A DNA stretch of 64,000 nt from Porphyrobacter sp. GTDB taxonomy: Bacteria > Pseudomonadota > Alphaproteobacteria > Sphingomonadales > Sphingomonadaceae. The stretch covers positions 1 through 64,000 of the forward strand of contig WGLN01000011.1 of NCBI GenBank assembly GCA_016125555.1, in the 5' to 3' direction. The notes beneath the pieces were generated by a model. It was not told where the DNA came from. It ran no database searches and saw only the letters and a list, made by a program, of their open reading frames with translations. Shown here piece by piece: positions 51,689 to 58,602 of this stretch (its first letter is position 1; each line of letters opens with the position of its first letter). Made by a program: the position numbers and the translations under genes.

Positions 51689-51853
51689 CTTTTTCCACTC
51701 ACCCCGTCGCGCAGCCTGTCTGGCAGGGTAAGGTTAACATCCCGTTCGGCATTCGCCCGCCATGCCCTCCAGGCGCTGCGACGTGTGAACCGCGCGTCCT
51801 CTTCCTCCCCGTATTTTCCCGCTCAACGGCGCGACGCGCATCTTAAGACATCG

Positions 51854-51869
51854 CGCCTAGCCATAGGCG
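51854..51869. promoter_or_regulatory. inverted repeat CGCCTA-N4-TAGGCG upstream of the repeat-protein gene
   Basis: CGCCTA (51854-51859) and TAGGCG (51864-51869) form a perfect inverted repeat about 45 bases before the start codon at 51914. A TCTTAAGA palindrome lies 6 bases further upstream (51841-51848). A CGCCTAGG also occurs at about 52428 ahead of the second coiled-coil gene, so a shared regulator is possible but unproven. Confidence 0.3.
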
Positions 51870-51913
51870 GAAGGAAGCCCGCAGGTGTTGAACGCAAGGA
51901 GCGATGATTAGCC

Positions 51914-52330
51914 ATGTCGTACCATTCCGAGATTTCGTCAGGAACGTCCGCGCTCGATATGCTCGAGAGTCTCGAAGCCCAGCTGGTGTCGCTGTACGAG
52001 GAAAAGCAGCAGGGCAGCTTCGGCGCCGCCGAGAAGTCGACCCTGATCGAGACGGTCGCCAACCTCGAGGCGCAGCTCGTCGAGCTTTACAAGGAGAAGC
52101 AGCACGCAGGCTTCGACGGCGCGGAGAAGGCGACCCTGCTGGAGACCGTCGCCAATCTCGAATCCCAGCTCGTCTCGCTCTACGGCGAGAAGGAAAGCGA
52201 AGGTGACCTGCACACCGCGCTGTCACACAAGGACAAGGCGATCGGCGATTTGCGGCAGCAGCTCGGCGCGCTGTATCAGGACATGGGCCGCCTCGCGCAG
52301 AAGTGCCTGGGTGCGCAGCCGCTGGTCTGA
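51914..52330 (+). CDS. coiled-coil protein with 31-residue tandem repeats (unrecognised)
   Basis: The 138-residue acidic protein consists of repeats beginning LEAQLV(S/E)LYxEKQ, then a GF-GAEK(A/S)TL linker and ETVAN. Copies start at bases 51971, 52064 and 52157, exactly 93 bases apart. A partial fourth unit (LRQQLGALYQDMGRL) follows. The repeats are helical with possible coiled-coil character. No family was recognised and no signal peptide or membrane segment is seen. AAGGAG lies 12 bases before ATG 51914. The gene is followed by a strong terminator. Partner or role is unknown; the coiled-coil gene next door may be related. Confidence 0.75.
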   Translation: MSYHSEISSGTSALDMLESLEAQLVSLYEEKQQGSFGAAEKSTLIETVANLEAQLVELYKEKQHAGFDGAEKATLLETVANLESQLVSLYGEKESEGDLHTALSHKDKAIGDLRQQLGALYQDMGRLAQKCLGAQPLV

Positions 52331-52369
52331 CAGCCGCGCCTCCGGGCGCATCACGCATAAGGATCACGC

Positions 52370-52405
52370 AAGGGGTCAGCGGGCGCACCGCTGGCCCCTT
52401 TCGCT
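52370..52405 (+). terminator. rho-independent terminator after the repeat-protein gene
   Basis: A 13-base stem (AAGGGGTCAGCGG, 52370-52382, pairing with CCGCTGGCCCCTT, 52388-52400, with one G-T pair) has a 5-base loop and is followed by TCGCTT. It lies 40 bases after the stop codon, and should end the 51914 transcript before the coiled-coil gene. Confidence 0.7.
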
Positions 52406-52469
52406 TGGCGTCTGCAGGCCGGGCCGGACGCCTAGGTAGGACTGCGGAGGCTGCAGGAAAGGCGGAATA

Positions 52470-52494
52470 GATGATGAATCGCGCATTCATCATC
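52470..52494. promoter_or_regulatory. perfect 10-base inverted repeat upstream of the large coiled-coil gene
   Basis: GATGATGAAT (52470-52479) and ATTCATCATC (52485-52494) are exact inverted copies around CGCGC. The repeat lies 57 bases before the start codon at 52552. It is AT-richer than its surroundings. It could be an operator or an mRNA hairpin; no T run follows, so it is not a terminator. Confidence 0.45.
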
Positions 52495-52551
52495 GCACAC
52501 ACCGCCCGGTCGGCGGGGCATGGGCGAGCATCGGGGGAATAGGGGAAGACA

Positions 52552-53775
52552 ATGCTGAGTTTCCGGTTCTCCTCGCTCCTCGGCCGCACCCCGCCCCCAC
52601 CTGCGATGCACGAGCCGCCAGCCGAAGCGCCGGTCGCAGAAGCGCAAGCGGGCGCGGAGAGTGCGCGCGAAGGCCTGCGCGGCGACATCGACCAGGCGCT
52701 GATCACGCTCGCCACTGCACGAAAGGATGCCGAACAGCTCGAGACGGTGGTCGCGCGGCTCGAGGTCGAGGCCGCGCGCGTGCCGGCACTCGCCGAGGAG
52801 AACCGCGATCTCGGGCGCCGGGTCAAGGCGCGCGACGCCGAGATCGTCTCGCTCAAGGCTGACGAGGAGCGCGCCCGGCGCGAACTTGGCCGCGCCCGCG
52901 AGGCGCTGGCGCGCGCCGAGGTGCAGCGCGAGGCGCTCGAAGCCGAACGGCGCGACCTGCTGAAGGACGGCGCCGAGGGGCGCGCGCGCATCGTCGCGCT
53001 CGGCGAAACCGTCGTGAGGCTGGAGAGGGAAATCGAGCGCGCCGAGGCCGTGCGCGGCAAGGCCGAGAGCGAGATCGCAGGCCTGCGCACCGCGCTCGCC
53101 GAACGCGAGCGCGCGCACGACAATCTGCGTGCCGAGTTGAGCGCGCTGCGCTTTGCGGCGGCGCGCGACCAGCGGTGCATCGCGCAGCTTGGCGAGACGG
53201 TGCGCGAGAAGGACGAAAGGATCGCGGAGCTGGCCGGCGCGCTGCATGGCGCCGAGGCGCGCGAGGAGGAACTCGGCGCGAGCCGCGCGGCGCTCGAGGA
53301 ACGGCTGCGCGCCTCGGAGACGCGTGCGACCGAACAGCGCATCGCGCTCGAAGCGCAGATCGCGGCGCTCGATCTCGCGCTGGCGCAGGAGCGCGCGGAT
53401 CACGCCCGGTGCCGCCACCTACTCGAGGAAGATCGCGCCGCCATGCGTGCCCTCGCCGAGGAGAACCGCCTGCACAAGGACAAGGCGGTGTCGCTGGCGC
53501 AGGCCTTTGCGCAGATCAAGAGCGAACTCGGCGCGACCCAGGCCGACATGTGCGAACACAGTCTGCGCCTCGCCGAGGCGCGGGCCGAGAACCGCGAATT
53601 GGCGGCACGGCTCGAAGCGGTCGCCGAGGCCGAACGCGACGCCGATCGGTTGCGCCGCCGGATCGAGACGCTCGGCGCCATGTGCGAGGAACTGCGCGAG
53701 GGGACGGGTGGGGCGTCTGCGGCGGCCTGCGAGGTCGCGGTCAATCCCGCGGCTTTTGGAGCTGCCGCACGATAG
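52552..53775 (+). CDS. long coiled-coil protein (unrecognised)
   Basis: The 407-residue protein has a short proline-rich start (GRTPPPPAMHEPPAEAPVAEA) and then about 350 residues of near-continuous heptad pattern rich in Glu, Arg, Ala and Leu. No globular domain, signal peptide or membrane segment is visible. A GGGGAAGACA lies before ATG 52552. Proteins of this shape organise cell structures or chromosomes, but no family was recognised. It follows the 31-residue-repeat gene on the same strand but behind a terminator, with its own upstream palindrome. Confidence 0.75.
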   Translation: MLSFRFSSLLGRTPPPPAMHEPPAEAPVAEAQAGAESAREGLRGDIDQALITLATARKDAEQLETVVARLEVEAARVPALAEENRDLGRRVKARDAEIVSLKADEERARRELGRAREALARAEVQREALEAERRDLLKDGAEGRARIVALGETVVRLEREIERAEAVRGKAESEIAGLRTALAERERAHDNLRAELSALRFAAARDQRCIAQLGETVREKDERIAELAGALHGAEAREEELGASRAALEERLRASETRATEQRIALEAQIAALDLALAQERADHARCRHLLEEDRAAMRALAEENRLHKDKAVSLAQAFAQIKSELGATQADMCEHSLRLAEARAENRELAARLEAVAEAERDADRLRRRIETLGAMCEELREGTGGASAAACEVAVNPAAFGAAAR

Positions 53776-53786
53776 GCATTGCGTTT

Positions 53787-53826
53787 CTGATAATCATCCG
53801 CAATAGGCACTGCGAATGATTATCAG
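53787..53826. promoter_or_regulatory. double Fur-like box ahead of the iron-type TonB receptor
   Basis: CTGATAATCATCCGCA (53787-53802) and TGCGAATGATTATCAG (53811-53826) are inverted copies with a single mismatch and an 8-base centre. Each arm has the 7-1-7 pattern of Fur boxes. The site lies 14 bases before the receptor ATG at 53840 and includes part of its AGGAG ribosome site. Iron-dependent repression of receptor and PepSY gene is likely. Confidence 0.65.
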
Positions 53827-53839
53827 GAGCAGAAAATCG

Positions 53840-55975
53840 ATGCGCCATGCGCTGCTTGCAACCGCCGCTTTCCTCCCCCTCGCCGTGCCCGCGCAGGCGA
53901 CGCAAGCGCAGGACGTGGTGCCCTCCGGTGCGGAACGTGTGGAAGAAGAGCCTCCCGCGCCGATCGTCGTCACTGCCGCACGCACCAGTCTGCCGGTCAC
54001 CGCCCTGCCGCTCACCGCCGAGGTGATCGACCGCGAGACGCTCGAACGGCAGGTCCAGATTTCCGGATCGGTGGTCGATGCGGTCGCCGCGCTCACGCCC
54101 TCGTTCTCCCCGGCGCGCCAGAAGCTGACCGGGCAGGGCGAGACCCTGCGCGGCCGCTCGCCGCTGTTCGCGATCGACGGCATCCCCCAGACCGCCCCCT
54201 TGCGCGACGGTTCGCGCGACGGCTTCACCATCGATCCCTTCTTCATCGACCGGGTCGAGCTGATCCTCGGCTCGAACGCGCTGCAGGGCATCGGCGGCAC
54301 CGGCGGGGTCATCAACCAGGTCACCGTCTCGGCCCCGGCGGAGGACGGCTGGAGCGCGCGCACCATCCTTCAGGGCACCGCCGAGAGCGGCTTCGAGGGC
54401 GACGGCTTCGGCGGCAAGGCGGGGGCGCTGATTGCCAACCGTAGCGGGAATTTCGATGTCGTCATCGGCGCGGCATACGAGCGGCGCGGGGTCTTCCGCG
54501 ACGGCGAGCAGCGCCGCATCGCGCCTGACGGCACGCAGGGCGACCTGATGGATTCGGATAGCCTCTCCTTCTTCGCCAAGGCCGGGCTCGAGCTCGGCGA
54601 GGGCGTGCGGATCGAGGCGATGGGCCAGCGCTTCCGCTTGCAGGGCGACGGCGATCTCGTCGCGGTCGCGGGCAATCGCACAGCCGGGCTTCCCGCCACC
54701 GCCGTCCCCGGCGCGATCGAGGGCGAAGCGCCCGAGAATCTCGCCGAAAGCCTTGCGCTGACCCTCACCGCCGACGATCTCGCGGGCGGCAGCTTGCGGG
54801 TGCGCGGGTTCTGGAACCGCACCGCCGATCTCTATGGCGGCGGCATCTTCTCGACCTTCCAGGACCCGGCGATTGCGCCCGAGGGCACGCTGTTCGACCA
54901 GTCGCGCAACATCAGCCGCAAGTGGGGCATCAACGCCAGCTGGGAACGCGGCTTCGGCCCGCTCAACCTCGTGCTGGGCGCAGACCTTCTGAACGATTCG
55001 ACTGTGCAGGAACTCGCAGCCACGGGCCGCGCCTGGGTGCCGCCGACCGAATATCGCGCCATCGCGCCTTTCACGCAGGCGAACCTGAAGCTGTGGGACG
55101 GCAAGCTGCGGCTCGCCGGGGGCCTGCGCTGGGAGAACGTGCGGATCGAGATCCCCGATTACCAGACCCTGTGGTCCTACGGCCCGCAACAGGTCGGCGG
55201 CGGCAGCCCCAGCTTCGACCGCCTGCTCCCCAATGGCGGGATCGTGATCGAGCCTTCGCCGGGCCTGCGCGCCTATGCCAGCTATGCGCAGGGCTACACC
55301 GTCGCCGATATCGGCCGCATCACCCGCGGCATCAGCACGCCGGGCGTCGATCTCGACAACTATCTCGATATCGCCCCGGTGATCGCCGACAACCGCGAGG
55401 TCGGGGTCGAGGTCAAGCGCGGGCCGGTCGTCGCGAGCGCGACCTATTTCTGGTCGGACAGCGACGAGGGGCAGCGGCTGGTGCTGGTCGGCGACATTTT
55501 CGAGGTGCAGCGCGAGCGCATCGAGATCCAGGGCATCGAGCTCAACCTCACCACCGCCACTCCGGTGCCGGGGCTGCGGATCGGGCTGGGCTATGCCCAC
55601 CTGAACGGCCGGGTCGATACCGATGACGACGGTATCGTCGATGCCGATCTCGACGGGGCGAATATCGGCCCAGACCGGCTCAACCTGTCGGCGGACTACA
55701 CAATCGGCCCGGTGAGCCTGCGGCTGCAATCGCGCACGCATTTCTCCAAGCGTTTCGACGGCGGCGATCCGCGCAACGACTTCGGCGGCTTCCACCTGCT
55801 CGACGGCGCAGTGAGCGTGGCGACCGACTGGGGCGATATCACGCTGGCGGGGCAGAACCTGCTCGACAAGCAATATATCGACTACAATTCCGACACCCAG
55901 CGCCCCGCCGACAACCTGCGGTTCTTCGCCGGGCGCGGACGCTCGATCACGCTGGGCTGGCTCGGCCGCTTCTGA
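53840..55975 (+). CDS. TonB-dependent siderophore-type receptor
   Basis: The 711-residue outer-membrane protein has a signal peptide (MRHALLATAAFLPLAVPAQATQAQ), a TonB-box region IVVTAAR, a plug with PLFAIDGIPQTAPLRDGSRDGFTIDPFFIDRVELILGSNALQGIGGTGGVINQVT and a terminal aromatic (LGWLGRF). The layout fits ferric siderophore receptors. ATG 53840 has AGGAG upstream; an earlier in-frame start at 53816 lies inside the Fur box. It overlaps the PepSY gene at its stop (TGATG). Confidence 0.9.
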   Translation: MRHALLATAAFLPLAVPAQATQAQDVVPSGAERVEEEPPAPIVVTAARTSLPVTALPLTAEVIDRETLERQVQISGSVVDAVAALTPSFSPARQKLTGQGETLRGRSPLFAIDGIPQTAPLRDGSRDGFTIDPFFIDRVELILGSNALQGIGGTGGVINQVTVSAPAEDGWSARTILQGTAESGFEGDGFGGKAGALIANRSGNFDVVIGAAYERRGVFRDGEQRRIAPDGTQGDLMDSDSLSFFAKAGLELGEGVRIEAMGQRFRLQGDGDLVAVAGNRTAGLPATAVPGAIEGEAPENLAESLALTLTADDLAGGSLRVRGFWNRTADLYGGGIFSTFQDPAIAPEGTLFDQSRNISRKWGINASWERGFGPLNLVLGADLLNDSTVQELAATGRAWVPPTEYRAIAPFTQANLKLWDGKLRLAGGLRWENVRIEIPDYQTLWSYGPQQVGGGSPSFDRLLPNGGIVIEPSPGLRAYASYAQGYTVADIGRITRGISTPGVDLDNYLDIAPVIADNREVGVEVKRGPVVASATYFWSDSDEGQRLVLVGDIFEVQRERIEIQGIELNLTTATPVPGLRIGLGYAHLNGRVDTDDDGIVDADLDGANIGPDRLNLSADYTIGPVSLRLQSRTHFSKRFDGGDPRNDFGGFHLLDGAVSVATDWGDITLAGQNLLDKQYIDYNSDTQRPADNLRFFAGRGRSITLGWLGRF

Positions 55976-57066
55976 TGCGCCGCGCGCTTTCGCTGCTGCA
56001 TCGCTGGGCCGGGGGGCTGGTCGGCCTCGGGCTGGCGGTGCTCGGCGTGACGGGTGCGGTGCTGCTGTGGAAGCCGTGGTGGGTGAGCGTCGCGCAGGAG
56101 GCCCGCGCGCCCGGGCCGGACGAGACGCTGGCGATCATCGTCGCCGCCCAGCGCATCGGCGCGAATAACGTGACCTTGCCTTCGGCCGACTTCGGCGTCG
56201 CGCAGGCCGGGCTGCCCGGCGGCGGGGGCGCCTATCTCGCGCATGACGGCACCGTGCTGGCGCGCTGGCCGGACGCCTGGGGAAGGCCCGAGACCTTCCT
56301 GTTCGATCTCCACCACCACCTGCTGATGGGCGAAACGGGCGAGGTGCTGAGCGGCTGGCTCGGACTTGCCGCAATCCTGTTCTGCGTTACCGGCCTCATC
56401 CTGTGGTGGCCGACCCGCCGGACCTTCCGCCTGCGCGCCTTGCCCCCGCGCATGACCCGCCCCGCGATTATCCTCCACCACCGCGATATCGGCGCGGTTT
56501 TCGCGCTGCCGATCCTGCTTGCTGCGGGGACCGGCGCGCTGATGGTATTGAAGCCACTGGCCGAGGCGGTGCTCGCGCCGCTCTCTCCCTCCGCCGAAGT
56601 GGCCGCGTGGCAGGCACCGCCGCCGAAGACTGCCGAGGATGCGCCCACTGCTCAGCGTCCCGACTGGCCCGCGCTGCTCGCCGCCGCGCAAGCCCGCTTT
56701 CCCGATGGGGCGGTGCGGATCCTGTCATGGCCCAAGGCGCCCGGCGAAGCGGTCACGATCCGGATGCGGCGGCCTTCCGAGTGGCACCCCAACGGGCGCA
56801 CCACGCTCCGTCTGGCGGCGGACGGCACCGTGCTTTCGGCACGCGACGCGCCTGCCGCGCCGCGTGCGCTGCGGGCGAGCCATGCGCTCTATCCGCTCCA
56901 CTCCACCCGGATCGCGGACAGTGCGCTGGCGCTGCCCTTGCGGATCGTGATGACGCTCGCCGGAGTGGGGCTCGCGCTGCTGGGCAGCCTTGCGGTGGTG
57001 ACCTTCTGGCGCGGGATGGCCCGCAAGCGCCTTTCCGCGAACATGACGGAGGTTAGTGTCGGATGA
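55975..57066 (+). CDS. PepSY-associated TM protein (putative ferric-siderophore reductase)
   Basis: The 363-residue protein has an N-terminal helix (LLHRWAGGLVGLGLAVLGVTGAVLLW), a periplasmic PepSY part, LHHHLLMGETGEVLSGWLGLAAILFCVTGLILWWPTR with a His cluster, and two later helices. It is of the PepSY_TM family next to siderophore receptors, believed to reduce ferric complexes. Its ATG overlaps the receptor stop (TGATG at 55973-55977), so it is translationally coupled and under the same Fur control. Confidence 0.88.
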   Translation: MRRALSLLHRWAGGLVGLGLAVLGVTGAVLLWKPWWVSVAQEARAPGPDETLAIIVAAQRIGANNVTLPSADFGVAQAGLPGGGGAYLAHDGTVLARWPDAWGRPETFLFDLHHHLLMGETGEVLSGWLGLAAILFCVTGLILWWPTRRTFRLRALPPRMTRPAIILHHRDIGAVFALPILLAAGTGALMVLKPLAEAVLAPLSPSAEVAAWQAPPPKTAEDAPTAQRPDWPALLAAAQARFPDGAVRILSWPKAPGEAVTIRMRRPSEWHPNGRTTLRLAADGTVLSARDAPAAPRALRASHALYPLHSTRIADSALALPLRIVMTLAGVGLALLGSLAVVTFWRGMARKRLSANMTEVSVG

Positions 57067-57121
57067 TGCCGGCCCCGCCATCCTGCCTGCCGCGCGCTCG
57101 AGGCAGACCAGGAGGCGAACC

Positions 57122-57622
57122 GTGCCCATTGCAATCAACGGCGAGGACTACCCGCTCCCCGCAGACCCCCGCACCAGCCTGCTCGACTTCATCCGCCGCG
57201 AGGCGGGGCTGACCGGCACCAAGAAGGGGTGCGACCACGGGCAATGCGGCGCCTGCACCGTGCTGGTGGGGGGCGTGCGGATCAATTCCTGCCTCAGCCT
57301 CGCGGTCACCAATGATGGCGAGGAGGTGACCACCATCGAGGGGCTCGGCACGCTCGCCGCGCCGGCGGCGATGCAGATGGCGTTCGTCGCGCAGGACGCC
57401 TTCCAGTGCGGCTATTGCACGCCGGGGCAGATCTGCTCGGCCACCGCCCTGCTCGAGGAGGTCGCCGCAGGCTGGCCGAGCGATGCGACCGCCGATCTGG
57501 GCGCCGCGCCCGAGCTGACCGACGAGGAAATCCGTGAACGCATGAGCGGCAACCTGTGCCGCTGCGGCGCCTATGCCAACATCCTCGCCGCGATCCGCGA
57601 AGTCGCCGAGGAGGCGGCATGA
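57122..57622 (+). CDS. paoA: 2Fe-2S subunit of a xanthine-oxidase-family dehydrogenase (PaoA-like)
   Basis: The 166-residue protein has the ferredoxin cysteines (C37, C42, C45 in GCDHGQCGAC and a later Cys in NSCLSL) and the second cluster CGYCTPGQ and NLCRCGAYANILAAI. It passes electrons from the molybdenum centre to FAD. GTG 57122 is chosen because AGGAGGCG lies directly before it. Unlike E. coli PaoA no Tat signal is present, so the enzyme is probably cytoplasmic. ATGA overlap joins it to the next gene. Confidence 0.87.
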   Translation: MPIAINGEDYPLPADPRTSLLDFIRREAGLTGTKKGCDHGQCGACTVLVGGVRINSCLSLAVTNDGEEVTTIEGLGTLAAPAAMQMAFVAQDAFQCGYCTPGQICSATALLEEVAAGWPSDATADLGAAPELTDEEIRERMSGNLCRCGAYANILAAIREVAEEAA

Positions 57623-58602
57623 GGCCCTTCGATTACCAGCGCGCGGAGCGGCTCGAACATGCATCGCAGCTCGCCGCGGATGCCGACACCCTGCCGCTTG
57701 CCGGGGGCACCAACCTCGTCGACCTGATGAAGCTCGAGGTGGAAACCCCGCAAACCCTCGTCGACATCTCGCGCCTGCCACTGCGGAGCATCGCCGAGGA
57801 GGGGGCAGGGCTGCGCATCGGCGCGCTCGTCACCAACACCGCCACCGCCGCCGACCCGCGGGTGCGCGCCGATTACCCGGTGCTGGCGCGCGCGATCCTG
57901 GCAGGCGCCAGCCAGCAATTGCGCAACCGCGCCACCACCGGCGGGAACCTGTGCCAGCGCACCCGCTGCTACTACTTCACCAATATCGACCAGCCCTGCA
58001 ACAAGCGCGAGCCCGGTTCGGGCTGCGGGGCGATCGAGGGCATCGCCCGCATCCACGCGGTGCTCGGCACCAGCCCGCACTGCATCGCCACCTATCCCGG
58101 CGATATGGCGGTGGCGCTGGCGGCGCTCGATGCGCGCGTGGAGATCGCCCGCGAGAACGGCAGCAGCCGCAGCGTGCCGGTGCGCGATTTCCACCGCCTG
58201 CCCGGCGACACGCCCGAACGCGACAACGTGCTCGAACCGGGCGAGATCATCACCGCCGTGACGCTCCCCGCGCCGGTCGGCGGAACGCAGCTCTACCGCA
58301 AGGTGCGCGAACGCTCGTCCTATGCCTTCGCGCTGTGTTCGGTGGCGGCGCTGGTGGCGCTCGAGGACAACCGCTTCACCCGTGCCGACCTCGCCTTCGG
58401 CGGGCTCGCGCACAAGCCCTGGCACGATCCGCGCATCGCCGAGCTGCTGGTCGGCAGCGAGCCTTCGCTGGCGCTGTTCGACAGGGCCGCCGACCTTCTG
58501 CTCGAAGGGGCGCAGGGCTACGGCGAGAACGATTTCAAGATCCCGCTGGCGCGCCGGACGCTCGCCGCGGTGCTGTGCGAAGCGAGCGGGGTGGGGGCAT
58601 GA
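57619..58602 (+). CDS. paoB: FAD-binding subunit with 4Fe-4S cluster (PaoB-like)
   Basis: The 327-residue protein has the FAD motifs LPLAGGTNLVDLMKLEV and RNRATTGGNLCQ. The insert with Cys112, 117, 127 and 136 (CQRTRCYYF, DQPC, GSGC) provides the [4Fe-4S] cluster known from E. coli PaoB and absent from most xanthine dehydrogenases. It takes electrons from the 2Fe-2S subunit. ATG 57619 overlaps the previous stop and its own end overlaps the large subunit as ATGA. Confidence 0.87.
   Translation: MRPFDYQRAERLEHASQLAADADTLPLAGGTNLVDLMKLEVETPQTLVDISRLPLRSIAEEGAGLRIGALVTNTATAADPRVRADYPVLARAILAGASQQLRNRATTGGNLCQRTRCYYFTNIDQPCNKREPGSGCGAIEGIARIHAVLGTSPHCIATYPGDMAVALAALDARVEIARENGSSRSVPVRDFHRLPGDTPERDNVLEPGEIITAVTLPAPVGGTQLYRKVRERSSYAFALCSVAALVALEDNRFTRADLAFGGLAHKPWHDPRIAELLVGSEPSLALFDRAADLLLEGAQGYGENDFKIPLARRTLAAVLCEASGVGA

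Noticed and set aside
51904..52206. alternative 100-residue frame overlapping the 31-residue-repeat gene
   Set aside because: The AAGGAG lies only two bases before its ATG, too close to serve it, and the Arg-rich product is unlike a real protein.
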